Assembly: GCA_033558025.1 (NCBI GenBank)
Contig: JAUCEF010000017.1
Coordinates: forward strand, 3,968,001-4,032,000
Origin: Phytophthora sp. 'mugwort'
Taxonomy: Eukaryota; Oomycota; Peronosporomycetes; Peronosporales; Peronosporaceae
DNA: 64,000 nucleotides
Direction: 5' to 3'
Part shown: in pieces, positions 1 through 11,394 of the stretch
How the letters are laid out: every line of letters starts with the position of its first letter
Numbering within the stretch: position 1 is the first letter of the stretch
Position numbers and translations under genes: made by a program
Notes under the pieces: generated by a model
Database searches by the model: none
What the model was told of the DNA's origin: nothing
Seen by the model: only the letters and a program-made list of their open reading frames with translations

Positions 1-322
1 CATAAAGCGAGTGAGCCAGCCGTCGGAGAGATTAAGATCCCAGGCGTAGCAGAGTTCCCCTTGTAGATCTCGAGCCATCATCCGGATAAGCAAGCGAGAC
101 AGGTACAGATTTTCAGCTTCGTATTCTTCTATCCATGTGGTCAAACGATGCTCCAGCCTCAACGACAGCACCCTTAGCGGTTTCCGCTGCCCACCATCCC
201 CGTAAAGCCGCGCTTGTAATGCGCCCAGCATTAATCAGAATGGCGCTAATCGTGGAGCGAGAAGACTTGCGTGGCATCACAAAGGCGGCCGCCACCCAGT
301 CTGCTAGTTCTGTTTGAGTCAT
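1..322 (-). pseudogene. pogo/Tc5-type transposase, N-terminal DNA-binding fragment
   Basis: The minus strand encodes the start of a CENP-B/Tc5-like transposase. It opens with MTQTELADWVAAAF and a first helix-turn-helix (MPRKSSRSTISAIL). After a frameshift near 165-190 it continues with a typical second HTH (LTTWIEEYEAENLYLSRLLI, then NLSDGWLTRF at the window edge). The phrase LSDGWLTRF is characteristic of the HTH_Tnp_Tc5 region of jerky/pogo/Tigger proteins. The catalytic DDE part lies beyond the left edge or is lost. The frameshift and the poor spacing between the two HTH parts suggest a dead copy. It is not the same copy as the pogo-like element at 53.9-55.8 kb. Confidence 0.6.
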
Positions 323-619
323 GAGGGGACACCCGACAGATTTGGCGATTTTATCTTCCTCTTCTGGTCGATTGTCATCCAGCGGGCCATGTTGCTATGG
401 GTGGGGACGTGGGCGCAGTTGCTTGAGCAGCTTGAGATCACTTGCAAAGTGACCAAGCATAGCCGTCGACGCCCGGCCGGTTTTCCCGCCTTCTTGCGGA
501 TTTCAAACGTGAAGGTGGGACTATCTACCTCTATAAAGCAATTTATAACTGCCTACAGGATATCACTTAAGCGCGGTGTCAGAAGTGAGGTCGAAATCTG
601 TATAGTATGTGAGGCCCAA

Positions 620-1267
620 CCGTGAAAGGAGTTTCGGGGATTCAGGCCTCCACACAATTCCAACAATTGATCACTTCTTACTAAACCGGCTATGCGTACA
701 CACGAACGGATAACAACCGACATGTTCTCTCGTTTTGCTTCGCAACTCGCTTCGTCAACTACAAGAGAAAAGAATCCATCCCAAGTTCCACCTGGATAAC
801 GTGCTCTCCGATTAATTCAGCTGCACACTGAATTATTTCTTTTTGGATTTCAGGAGAGGTGTACTTCGCATTTGCTGGAGCAGTTTAATGTGAGCGCGAG
901 AACTCTGGCAACCATTCCATCATAAAATCGATCATTTCTAAGAAATTGCCCTTGTTTGAGGACCCCTCGTGTTCATTATCACCTCGAAAAGAAATACCTT
1001 GCCGGGCCAAATGAAGTCATACATCAAATATCAGACCGACTCGCTTTTGGTTAAGCTTCGTTGGCAGCGATCAGCGTTCGATAGCGATACTTGAATGTTT
1101 TGAGGTGGTCTCAACAAGTAATCAAATGCTGCTTCAGCATAACGATGCTTGGCGCAGTTATCGCCAACGTGGCGCGAATAACCACTGCCCCTTTCATTTG
1201 CTTTCTTCCAGTTGCGAAAGCCACGCAACGGCTGCGAGAATGGATAAACACCTTTATCTGTCATCAT
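620..1267 (-). pseudogene. hAT-like transposase relic (TTF zinc finger plus DUF4371)
   Basis: Read leftward from 1267, the first part (1267-1100) resembles a TTF-type zinc finger (GFRNWKKANERGSGYSRHV, then a CAKH pair). After frameshifts comes the hallmark of ZMYM1-like hAT proteins: RGDNEHEGSSNKGNF, then AKYTSPEIQKEIIQCAAELI. The catalytic-core start FFSLVVDEASCEAKRENMSV follows, with the D of the DE(T/A) motif present. At least two frameshifts and one stop (near 895) show that it is dead. The dimerisation domain is absent. The family assignment is strong because three consecutive blocks appear in the right order; the exact ends are approximate. Confidence 0.72.
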
Positions 1268-1289
1268 TACCTCCCTACTAAGATAGCAG

Positions 1290-1990
1290 TGAAGACAATA
1301 TGCAGCATCGGCCTTAGGAGAGTATTCAAGCCAGCCGTATCATCGAAACATTGTGGACGGAATGAGCGCATCCGGTCACCGAACCCTCTGCAAGGATACT
1401 CAGGAAGAACAGGTCTAAACGCTCCATTTGCGTAGGCAACCAGCACCAGTCGGCGGAGATTCGGATCAACTGTAAGTTGATTTATGACGAACAAATTCGG
1501 CGGTCGATCAGCAGGATCGCCTCTCACAAAATCATGGACGTAACAATCGCGAGGATCGGCGGATATGCTGTTTGCTTATCACCAAGTCTGTGCTAATTCG
1601 CTTCTCGTACACAAAATTGGATCCAGTGACATGCGGGCTGGTTCGTTGGTATTCGAAGCATTCCTAGGTGTGGGGATTGGAGCCTCGAAGAAGGCCGTGT
1701 AGTTTGGTAATTTTCAACCTTTTCTTCGGCATGACAGTGCGCGCCCAGATCGAAGCAGATTCTGAACTGCGTTCAACAAGAAGAGCAGAAGCCATTATGA
1801 AACCACTCGAGGGAACCATTCAGGGCTGAAGGAAACTCCCCGCGACAAAGGTTAACCCCTACACCCTAAGTGCCCCCCAAGCAATTTAGTCCTCGCTCCG
1901 GCTTTGCCGGAGCCACCTACCTCTTCAGAAGTAGTTTCAAAACCGCTCGCCTAGAGAGGCCAGTGAGATCTGAAGATCCAAATATAAAAA
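1290..1990. other. no recognisable gene
   Basis: A minus-strand open frame at 1527-1267 has no recognisable motif and directly abuts the hAT relic, so it may be a decayed part of it. A short hairpin (CTCCGGC-TTT-GCCGGAG) lies near 1896-1912. Nothing else was seen. Confidence 0.4.
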
Positions 1991-2011
1991 GTAGGGGGAT
2001 ATATAGAGAGG

Positions 2012-2027
2012 GCTCATTCTGCATTCA
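2012..2027 (+). promoter_or_regulatory. oomycete-type initiator (Inr) plus flanking element
   Basis: GCTCATTCTGCATTC closely matches the oomycete core-promoter initiator consensus GCTCATTYYNCAWTT. It sits about 85 bp upstream of the ATG at 2111, a usual distance for a start site in these organisms. An A/T-rich stretch with TATATA lies just upstream. Confidence 0.45.
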
Positions 2028-2110
2028 GCCAGACAAACACCAAGGCTAGACTTAAGACCCGGATGGAGCCGAGGTAACCGTCATCACCGGAACTGCCTCG
2101 GCCAGCGATC

Positions 2111-2311
2111 ATGGTTCGAAGCTCATGCAGAAGAAGACGCAACTGCAGGGGGGGGGCTCTTCAGCAAGTCCAAGCAAACGAGGAGGAGATCGAGGAGAAG
2201 CTCCAGAAAGCTAAAGGGAGAGAAAAAGGAGCCAAGAAAAGCGTTGCGAAATGGTCGCAGCACCTCGTTGACGCTACGAAGCAGTGTCAAGTGATAAGGC
2301 ACCACTGTTGA
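2111..2311 (+). CDS. small unknown lysine/glutamate-rich ORF behind an Inr-like promoter
   Basis: This is a 66-residue open frame. Its N-terminus is very arginine-rich and is followed by a charged, probably helical stretch (ANEEEIEEKLQKAKGREKGA). There is no signal peptide and no known domain. A run of nine G residues at about 2150-2158 lies early in the frame, so the upstream residues may be shifted relative to an original gene. The only argument for a real transcript is the Inr-like element about 85 bp upstream. It could equally be the 5' stump of a transposon gene. Confidence 0.25.
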   Translation: MVRSSCRRRRNCRGGALQQVQANEEEIEEKLQKAKGREKGAKKSVAKWSQHLVDATKQCQVIRHHC

Positions 2312-2422
2312 GGTTGTTCCTGAAATATACTATGCCAGTTTGATTTGGTTTTAGTATTGGAACTTTCTATCTATCAGCCATCATATGCTAAAACGCGTCA
2401 GGTGTGTCGGAGCATGAGACGC

Positions 2423-3613
2423 TCACAGGAAGTCGTCCCTCCTGCTCGAGTTTAGCTTTTGCCGTGTGTGCGATTCGGTACTTGTTGCTACCGCTTGCCT
2501 GCACGGATCTATTGCGCACTGAAGAGACAGGAAGGTAGCGCTGACCGTAGAGGGTGGCAGCTCCCAGTATGCAGCCTCCGTTGCCGCGATCAACTCGTCA
2601 ATTGTCTGAGTCTGCCGCCGGTGTTGGCGTGCTTGGATCGCAGTAAAGAGTCCGAGGTCACAACAGTTCAGTTCGGGGCTGTTGGGGGGCTGAAAGCGCA
2701 AGACGATGTCCTTCCCTGCATCCCGCGTCGCCTGGCAAAACTGGGCATCACTTGGGGAAATGTGGGGAGGGGCATTATCCTGTTGGACCGTTACCCTATT
2801 GCCGCTTGGTGGCGCAGGCGTTTTGGCGCAGATCGCAGATATCATTTCGTTGATCAACAAGGACCGGTACGTGACCTTGGTGACGGACACGTTATGCGTT
2901 TCCATCGTGCCTGCAGGACGGTTGCGGCTTGACCGTTGAGCTGCACGCTGCTCAACGAACGGCCAGATTCCAAGGAGCCCTCCGAACGGCGTGTTAGTGG
3001 CCCCATCCCATCGCGGACGGGCCACGGCGGCGGGAACATCACCTTAGTGATGTGGCTCTTGTGCTTGAGGGCCGGTACGGAATGTCCTCGTCGGGGAGCA
3101 ATTAGAACCGCTTCTTTGACTTCCGTGATGTAGAACAGCTTCTCGTCGATGTGCAACATGTCGTACATGCGTCGAACATGCGGGACGTTCTCCCAACATG
3201 ACTGAGGCAAAAGCGCAGCCGGTGCAGCCTGTTGTCCTCCGTGAGGAGGGGTTTGGTCACGCTGACAACAGGGCGAAGAGACCCCGCTTGCACCCGTCGG
3301 TAAAGCGTAGTGGGAGGCAAGCCGCAGCTGATCAAATGATTGATCGCTGATTGAGCGGCACGTCTCGCAGCCGTTCAATCTCGGCGCTTCGGTCCGTCTT
3401 ACGCCTGCCACACCGACCTTTCACGCGCGACGACGAGTCGTAGGTTCCGTTGGCCTTGGCGCTCTCGGCAGCTCGGCGCCAGACGCGTGATACCGTAACC
3501 ACCGTGAAGGGGAAGTGGGTGGCGACTTCGACGAAGGCTCCACGCTTCGGCACGCCGTCGCTCGATCTAGCGAGAGCGGCTGCAACGATCTGCTTGCGCT
3601 CCTTGTCGGTCAC
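2423..3613 (-). pseudogene. Tc1/mariner-like (DDE_3) transposase relic
   Basis: Reading leftward from about 3613, an N-terminal helix-turn-helix region (TDKERKQIVAAALAR ... FTVVTVSRVWRRA) is followed after frameshifts by LHIDEKLFYITEVKEAVLIA (first catalytic D). Further on come QQDNAPPHISPSDA (second catalytic D) and PPNSPELNCCDLGLFTAIQ with the third acidic position. The order HIDEK / QQDNAPPH / SPELN-D is the classic Tc1-mariner DD(34)D pattern. At least three frameshifts split it. Upstream reading continues a few residues past 3613 in another frame (KKYVTDKER). No terminal inverted repeats were found by eye. Confidence 0.75.
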
Positions 3614-3863
3614 ATACTTCTTGGAGGTTGCCGTTCATGGTTGAATTGGACGGGTTGCTGTTCATGCTGGGTTTGAGGGGCGTGTTGCAGACGTTCTGGT
3701 TGGTCTTGGAATGGTAAAGTTGAAATGACCGGTAGTGTGATGGCCAATTAGAGGGTGGGGAGAGAAGAGGCGACATATAATGCTCGTGGGGCCTAGCAAC
3801 CACTCGATTTAAAGTTGCGGAGCGAGGAGTTGGTGCCGTGCGGCGACCAACACATGCAATCAA

Positions 3864-4200
3864 AGAGTTCGTCGCAGGCTTATTTTTCTACCAATGACTA
3901 GTCGCTTTGAATGTTTTCCACGAATCCAGCGCTTAAAAGGTGAGTACCCTCCTATTAATACGGAACGGAGTGGTACAACCAATGCGAGAGAAGTATAATG
4001 CGCTCACTCTGGCAGCGCAAAACGTTGAGCTACTGAAGAAGATAGAGGCATTGCAGCTGCGATGAACAGCAATTGCAGTTGACTGTTCTGGACTAGCTCC
4101 GCATCGTGATAAGTAGGTATAACTGTAATGAATGCAGCTTTTGTCCTCCCCTTATTTTATAATTGTCCTCCTGACAATATAAAGTTAGTTATATACAAAG
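3864..4200. other. AT-rich spacer, probable left end region of the virus-like element
   Basis: No convincing coding frame. Base composition shifts towards AT from about 3.9 kb, marking the approach to the Polinton-like element. No clear inverted partner of the 17.1 kb end was found. Confidence 0.3.
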
Positions 4201-4415
4201 ATGACGTACTCTCCCAAACAATACCTGGCTAACAAAGAGCGCATCAAGAGACACAGAAGCGCTACTATCAGCGCACTCGTGAAGCTCGATTAGGCTATCA
4301 AAAGCGGTATGACGACAAGAATAGAGATTAAATTCGGACCCGCAAGCGAAAAACTAAAAGCGAATCTAATCCAAGCGAAAGCGAACCTAAGAGTGAAACG
4401 AACTTAACTAATTAA
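4201..4415 (+). pseudogene. small basic protein at the left end of the element
   Basis: ATG at 4201 starts MTYSPKQYLANKERIK. After a one-base shift near 4250 the frame continues with YYQRTREARLGYQKRYDDKN, has one in-frame stop, and ends with a Lys/Ser/Glu-rich tail at 4415. The repeated Y-Q-K-R-Y helix pattern suggests a short DNA- or RNA-binding helical protein, but no family is recognised. Its place next to the presumed left terminus suggests a regulatory or terminus-binding role; that is inference only. Confidence 0.4.
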
Positions 4416-4605
4416 ATTAGTTTTTTTTCTGTAATAGAAAGTCAAGCTATATATAGGCGATGCGCACACCTACACCATCTGAATTAATTAATTAAAAATC
4501 AAAACTTTTATATGGAACCATGATATAAAGTCAATCCTGATTCAACATCCAATAATTATAAAGTCATCACTACGAGAATAATATAGCCACAATTATATAG
4601 CAAAT

Positions 4606-7600
4606 ATGATGCCTTACAAACGTGAAGGACTAAAGCGATTAAATATTAATGTAGTCCGATGGGGTACCGATTATCGCGTCAAGGTTCGAGGTAAAACCGG
4701 TAAGATGGTTTATGCTACAACATCACTCGTCCGAGCAATCAGAAGCTGGTCGCAAAGCACACTATTTTTATCAAAGACTTGACGAAGCACGTATCCAAGA
4801 ACTATAAGACCGACCCCAAATATCGTTTCTACAGCGGCCAGCATATGGAGTCTCATCTATACGAGGGTATCCAGCCATCAAAGTTCTAAGACAAGCTTGA
4901 GCACATTCTCTCTACGCAAACCAATGCGTTCAAGGTGATTGTTGCCCTCGGCTACGACCTAATTTGTACCAGCGATGAGAATGAAACACGATACTTTCAT
5001 CCGAATCTGAGTAATACTTACGCGTTTAATATGCCTGTTGCGGTTAATATTAAGGCTGATATTCCAAAGAGAAATATTTCGGAAATCAGGTCCATGGAGC
5101 TGGCTAACAAGCTGGACTACCCCAGCTCTGGATACAAGGTCAAGGCGATTACTGAGTTTAAAATTTGCATCTACCATCGCAGCCATGCTCTTGGTGATAG
5201 CGAAGCTGTCATGCCTAAGATCATTTGCGATAACAAGCAAGTCATAAACTTTCCCAAGACGAGCAACAAATGCGTCTTCCATTGTATTGCATGGCATTTG
5301 CTACAAGACTCTAAGAAGGACCCTCGGAGACTCCAATCTCACGTGAAGAAGGCATTCAAGCGCTACTGCTCTTACAAGGGTATTAACTACACTCTGAGTC
5401 TGTTCAAAACCTTTAAGCCTATTGACATTCTTCAATTCGATGAGGTTTGGGCTGCTTCCAGCTTGCTATCAATGTCTATCTAATGGATGTTGAGTCAGGG
5501 AACGTTGAGTGCATTCGTCGCTCGGACAAGGAGTTTGAATCTATGCACATTCTATCTCATGAGAACCACGCTCTGTACATTAAGAGCATCGATATGCTTC
5601 AAAGCAAGTATCTATGCCCTAAGTGTGAAAATGGTCTTCATTAGCGCTGACGAGCTTAGCAGCCATAATAAGAACCAATGTGAGCTTGTCAATATTGAGA
5701 GTTTCCCAGCTGGGCCAACTATTTGTTTTTTACAGACCGCCTCAGAACTCCATCAAATCAATGCTAACGAAGTACTCCATTAAGAATATAGATCACTACA
5801 TCGATCACTTCATCGTGTATGATTTTAAGACCATACTGAAGCCGACGGATATCCCGCACGGTGAAAGCATAGTCTTCACGAATGAGCACATTCCTGTTTC
5901 GGTATCAGTATCCGACTGTCTCTCCGGGGAAGTAAGATGCTTTGTAAATGATGAGCCAAAAGATTTGTTAAGAGATATGATTAATTACATTAGCAAGTCA
6001 GTTTGCAGATTCAGGAGTACAGTGTTCAAAAGTACGAGCCACTTCCCAAGAAGATTATCAAAGCTTATGGCTTTAGTGTTATGGAGATCCTTGGATTAAA
6101 GCTTCGGTAGAAGTACTCAATGGATGACCTTGATAACTCGATGAAGGATGGCACTTATGCCGGTTTCTTGGATTTCCACAAGACAATCTTCTTCGGGAAG
6201 GAGAGATCTGATTACGGCAGAATCAATCAACAGCTCGATCAATTACCAGTATTGGGGTTCAATTCTGGTCGATACGATATCAACTTGGTTAGGAACGATC
6301 TATTTGCTGTTATTAGCACGGCGAACATCAAATCTGTGATCAAGAACCCAAGCTACATGTGCATTGCTACTTCGGACATGAAGGTGTTTGGTATTAGGAA
6401 CTACATTCCTGCTTCTACAAGCAATGAAAAGTATCTAAGTACATATCTCGGTGGATGCAAGTGTGATGACAAGATTCAACGTTTCTGTGGTCTTGGGAAG
6501 GGGCTGTTTCCATACGTTTCGAGCTGCTTAACGTGACCAACATCCCTCCCAAATCAGCATACGACAATGCGCTGCGCGGCACCAGCGTTACCAACGTTGA
6601 CTACGAGCGAGTAAAGTTCGTGCACTATGAGATGGAGTCTATTAAAGATTTACTTATCTGGTACAACAATAGATGTGGTACCATTCATCAAGGCTATCAA
6701 GGCTCAGCGTGAATTGCTTAAACGTGTTGATCTCGAGATGTTCGCTGATGGTGTCTCGCTACCGGGGCTGCCGGAGAAAGTTATGTATCAAACTTGCTTC
6801 GACGAGCTCCAGCACCCTAAAAAAACAACCGCTAAGGCTTTCAGATTCCCAGATAAGCGTATGAGCGGCTACAAGCACCAGGATGTAGTCGACAAGTTTG
6901 AGTTCAATATGACTCTTGATCACTTGACGTTGCTGAAGAAAGCAAAAAGTATCTATGTGGTCTATGCTGGTGTCAGCTGACTGCCGATATTGTTTCAGCC
7001 GACCGTATCAATACCAAATTGGGGCTCATTCGCGATAATGTCCTCATTTCCTGCGTTGAATACAACGTCGCACGCAAGGATATGCCGCTCGGTGGATTTT
7101 CGCTTCAAGAAGCTACTTGAGTTCAACTCAGACAAGCTTGTCTATTCGATTGACAGGGAGGAGAAGGACATCTCCGTCAAAATGAAGGCATTCATTGCTG
7201 GCGGACCATTTATCATTTTTAACCGCTACGCCAAACGCAACGAGACTAAGATTCGTGATGGTAACGACGCCAATGCTCTATACCTCTGGGCTCTAGGTAA
7301 TAACATGCCTTACGGGCGCCTTACCACTATTAAGGCTTATCCAAATATTGTTGAGGACATCCAGAACGACAAAACCTTTGGCTTTCTTGAGCGTGATATT
7401 CGAACTCCAGATCACCTGAAATACTATTTTAGTGAAATGACTCCCATTTTCAAAAATTCACTGATTGACTGTACTAATGAGAAGATCATTGGTGATCATA
7501 TCCTTGATTACAGCAAGGCACGAGAAAAGAACAAAGCCAAGCCTGCTGACAAGCTGATTGGAGGCTACTTTGGTGAAAAGATTCTGATCTACACTCCGCT

Positions 7601-8590
7601 ACTCAAGTGGTATCTGTCGCATGGAATGGAAATCACAGACTTATAGTTTCATTAAAACCAGCGCTCACAAGGCCTTTGTTCCATTCATGGAGGCTGTATC
7701 GAGCGCACATCGTATTGGTGATGAGGTCTTATCCTCATCACCAATACGCCGAGTTGTCAACCAATTTCATCATCTCCGCAATCATAGCCTTACTATGATT
7801 GCGGAGATGATGAAATTGGTTGGCAACTCGGCGTTTGGGCGATCGGGCATGGACATGAGTAAGCACAAACAGGTTAAGTATGAGTCGAATGAGGATAAGA
7901 TCAAGTCGCGTAATGATACTTCACGTTTCATGGGTTAGAGGAGCTGAACGATTCATGAAAGATAACCAAGAGGAAGCGTCGTCTCAATAACAAGAACCAT
8001 TTGTCCAGAGCCATCTATCAGCTTGCGCAGGCTCGAGTTCTACTACAATTGTATTGACTTCTACTTCGACCGATTCGATTCCCAGTATCAAGTAATAGAC
8101 ACGGACTTTGCCTACATCGCTTTCAGCTGTAATAATCCATCCCAGGAGTGCGTCACACCTGACCTACGTGACCACTTCAAGCAGCACAAGTACGATTGGT
8201 TTCCACGAGACTATAATACGGAAGTAGCTAAGTTTGACCGCTGAACCCTGGTCAATTCAAGGATGAATGGTCTGGCGATGCTATGGTCTCACTCTCGAGT
8301 AAGAACTATATTTGCTATCTCCCAGACGAGTCATACAAGGTTAAGGCTTCGCTAACGGCGTGCATATAAAAAGAGTCGTGGCCGCAATGAGGATGTACTC
8401 AACCCTTTGGGATTTGAGTCTGCTTGTTCGCGACCGGATCACCCTTCGTAGTAGTAATAAGGACTTTAGGTTGTCAAAAGATAGTAAATCAACCGTCACA
8501 TACGCTCAGACCAACACTGCCTTATCATATTTCTACGACAAGCGATAAGTCCTTGGTTATGGAATTAGTACCATCCCACTTGAAATTTAG
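4606..8590 (+). pseudogene. polB: protein-primed family B DNA polymerase (Polinton type)
   Basis: The gene begins near the ATG at 4606 (MMPYKREGLKRLN). An N-terminal block with KCVFHCIAWHLL resembles the OTU-like cysteine motif often fused to Maverick polymerases. It is followed by NHALYIKSIDML and a CPKC zinc-like motif (about 5575-5630). The exonuclease-type block reads VLGFNSGRYDINLVRNDL (about 6250-6300). Palm motif A is DANALYLWALGNNMPYG (7267), motif B is KLVGNSAFGRSGMD (about 7813) and motif C is DTDFAYIAFS (8098), where the usual DTDS serine is Phe. The C-terminus ALSYFYDKR then IPLEI fits the family. At least eight frameshifts or stops break the frame, and an inverted duplication sits just before motif B. 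Known role: replication of the element from a terminal protein. Confidence 0.88.
7716..7833. repeat. two adjacent palindromes inside the polymerase gene
   Basis: Palindrome 1 has 16-bp perfect arms (CGTATTGGTGATGAGG and its complement) around a 6-bp loop at 7716-7753. Palindrome 2 has 41-bp arms (7747-7787 and 7793-7833, one mismatch) around the 5-bp loop CCTTA. The two overlap by a few bases. The inserted inverted stretch (about 7730-7792) consists of reverse-complement copies of the flanking polymerase sequence and interrupts the frame just upstream of motif B. Confidence 0.95.
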
Positions 8591-8640
8591 AGGTTGTCCG
8601 ACCTGTCATATGTTTTTTCTTTGAATGTTATATATGATTT

Positions 8641-9715
8641 ATGGATGATATCCTCAGCAAACTATACTACAACCCTAAAACTGGTTATGTTGGGCTCAAG
8701 CGCTCTATCTGAAGGATCGAGAGATTAATTCTAAAATATCATTAAAGAATGAAGGAGTGGTATGCTCCTCAGTCAGATATCCAGCAGTTTCAAGAGCAAA
8801 AGAAGCGATACGATGGGTTCAAAATCGCCTCTCATAACCACAACTCTTGGCAGATAGATCTTGCTTTCTGGGGTAAAAAAATAACCGATTCTGACTGGTA
8901 TCAATATCAGCTCCCGCATCGGTTACGCAAAACTTTTGGTGAATAAGACTGCGCCTATAGTTTCAACAGCCCTCAAAGCGTTTGTTCGACTCAAAAAGTC
9001 GATATTTTAACGAGCGATAATGGTAGTGAGTTCATGAATGCGCAAGCTCAGGATTTTTTTAAAGCAAAAAAGATCGAGCACTTCAACAGCGAGCCCGGTG
9101 ATCATGGAACTATGGGTTGATCGATTCAACCGAGCGTAAAGCAGAGACTAACCTAGATGTCTCCTAAGCGGATTACACAAAAGCTAGTCAGCGACGTTAT
9201 TGGCAAACACAACAGCACTGTTCATCGGTCGATTGGAATGACGCCAAATGAAGCCAAAGACCAAGTTGGAGGCAGATCTGACTCATAACCAAGGTGAAGC
9301 TGATAAGATTGAGATGCTATCAGCGTTGGGGTCAATGTGCTCTATTGACTAAAGAAGGAAACATTTGACAAGGAGGCTGCACGTTGGAGCAAGGCTGTAT
9401 ATTCAGTGGTAGGGATTGATGGTTATGAGTCCAAATCCGCTCGAAAATGGGCATACGCTTTACAAGGCTCCAAATGACCTGACAAAGATTCAATCAGAGA
9501 CAACTGATGCTACAATCAATCGAGGAGATATCTTTGAAACTGAGAAGATCTTAGATCACAAAAAGATGCGAACTGGTAAGTTCAAGTACTTCATTCAGTG
9601 GCTAAGAAATGAACCTGATTCCTGGGAGCCGCAAGATAATCTCAGATTGGTTAATAAGAGTAGAAGATCGACTTTTGAAAACGAGTATTGGTTGACTAAA
9701 AAAAGAGAGACATAA
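8641..9715 (+). pseudogene. retroviral-type integrase with C-terminal chromodomain (Polinton c-integrase)
   Basis: ATG at 8641 (MDDILSKLYYNPKTGYVGLK) opens an N-terminal helical region that continues as VKEWYAPQSDIQQF. The first catalytic Asp is in SWQIDLAFWGKK (about 8848). The second is in LTSDNGSEFMNA (about 9012). The third acidic residue is expected after PGDHGTMG in the DSTERKAETN stretch, the usual place of the rve glutamate. NSTVHRSIGMTPNEA follows (about 9210). A chromodomain closes the gene: FETEKILDHKKM, KFKYFIQWL, DSWEPQDNL (9535-9650). At least four frameshifts or stops disable it. Chromodomain-tailed integrases are typical of Polintons and of Ty3 chromoviruses; the adjacent polymerase decides for Polinton. 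Confidence 0.85.
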
Positions 9716-10166
9716 TTAGCTAAATAATAAGTTTGATAGAGACGACCTGTGTAGCTTTGACTCATGTATATTACTTCCACTATTTTATTAAGATTTGTTT
9801 TAAATATCTGACTTGATATTTAGACACCAACTCATAGGAATGTGCCAGAACTGCTTACAAAACGACCGTGAGCTTGGTAAGCTACAGCTATAGTTTTGCA
9901 TCGTTCAGGAAGTAAGCAGAATCAAGAGCGAGTTGGTGAATCTCGACGCAATATCAAATTTTTGTAAACCGGTAGTAATCGTAAGTATCAGCGTGAACTA
10001 GAAGCAATCTTTGGCGTTCCCGTTTCACTCCACCAAAGATCCATATTTCAATCTACTAAATGGAAGAATTCATATCTGTCATTCACAATCAACATCTCGC
10101 CATGATTCAGTTACGCCGAGCTACTGGTAATTTCACATTTTCTATGATACAAATGATATAGGTACA
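9716..10166. other. no recognisable gene
   Basis: Short broken frames only. One begins MCQNCLQNDRELGK near 9841 with a CxxC pair; another reads KYQRELEAIFGVPVSLHQRS near 9980. Nothing identifiable. Confidence 0.3.
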
Positions 10167-10871
10167 ATGTTTCCTTTTTTCTCATCCTTCGCTCAGAGAG
10201 AGCAAGAGCGACAGGAGCTCCTCGAACGATCTCAACGACGTGTTCAAGAAGCTAAAGCCAAGCGCGTTATGTATGAAGGTGCATCACGGGCAAGCTACGT
10301 AGATAGCACTATAAGCACACTTAATTCAAAAACCTCCACACCAGCTCAGACAGATTCGTCTGAGCCATTAAAAAATAGTGAGTGATGAATTCTCTCAGAC
10401 AAACCCTGAGGTCTCAACAGTAAAAAAAAATATGGTTGATAGTGAAATACAGGCTCGTCCCAACACAACTGATAGAGGATTCCAAGCAAGCTTCATTACA
10501 GCTGATATAGAAATTCAAGCAAGCCCCAATACAGCTGATATTGGAGTTGAAGCATACAAATCGCCACAAATGATGAATGCTTCAACATCGACTAAAGGTT
10601 TCCGCGAAAGTCCACTTGATACGGAAGAGCAAGGTCCTGGTCTTGGATAAAACACCTGTTTGGAGAAAATCCTAATTGGATTGCGCTCCAGATCCACCCC
10701 GTTCGAAGAAAAACTGGTAGAGATGATCCGAGATACCTGTTAGAAATGGCAAGAAATACAAAAATTATGCGTCAATTGATTGGGTTGCTACAGAAGCAAA
10801 ACTCAGAGATATCTAATATGATGGTGGGAGCAACTCGATCTATGAAGTTGGAACCAGGCGTGGTGAAATAA
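10167..10871 (+). pseudogene. unknown gene of the virus-like element, with internal repeat
   Basis: ATG at 10167 opens a charged helical start (QREQERQELLERSQRRVQ). A frameshift near 10380 leads to a Ser/Thr-rich stretch with an internal imperfect repeat (EIQARPNTTD and EIQASPNTAD). A second shift near 10650 leads to IKHLFGENPNWIALQIHPVR and a helical end (IMRQLIGLLQKQNSEISNM), stopping at 10871. Frame changes make good local sense, suggesting one decayed gene of about 235 codons. No family is recognised. Position between the integrase and the structural genes is compatible with an accessory or minor virion protein. Confidence 0.4.
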
Positions 10872-11380
10872 ACCAAGCGCGAACAATCACACGTTTAGAG
10901 AAGAAGAAGCGAGCAGACGATGATTTAGAGGACCTCGATGTTGTTCTTAAGGATCGGAGACTACCTGATGTCCGATTCAGTCGGAAATATACATCGACAA
11001 CATCCGACAACGAGCAAAGTCGGTTAAAGTTGTTTTGGATTATATTAAAGCATCATGACATGCTGGAATCAAATGGACTGAAGAAGAGGATCACTCCGAT
11101 TTTAAGGAGAAGTTCAAATATGATAAAAGCGGCTTGAAACAATACGTTTGGGCTAAATTGGAATCTATTGATGTGTATGGGAGAGATTCAAACCCGAATC
11201 ATAAGTCAGCTATCAACAAGGTTGATTGGCAATCGACTCTAAGAGTATTTTTAGAAATGATAAAGAGCAGAGGGTTAGATATCTCAATGTAAGGAGCAAG
11301 TGATGCCGAGAGGTCTATTAAATCAAATGAGGCAACTGGTGATGATGCTGACCGAGAAGCCCGTCAGGTGTCAAAACTGG
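10872..11380 (+). pseudogene. unknown gene remnant of the virus-like element
   Basis: An open frame of about 100 codons (10990-11292, with one internal stop) includes KWTEEEDHSDFKEKFKYDKS and VDWQSTLRVFLEMIKSRGLD. An upstream frame (LEKKKRADDDLEDLDVVLKD) probably belongs to the same gene across a shift. The KWTEEED start of the block recalls a Myb/SANT-like helix, but the match is too short to claim. Confidence 0.3.
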
Positions 11381-11394
11381 ATTAGGTGAAGACA

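Noticed and set aside
3567..3863. Minus-strand 98-codon frame upstream of the mariner relic
   Set aside because: Out of frame with the transposase start and low-complexity; the true N-terminus reads in another frame.
10872..11380. Myb/SANT transcription factor from the KWTEEED segment
   Set aside because: Only one helix-like stretch matches. The second and third tryptophan helices are not visible.
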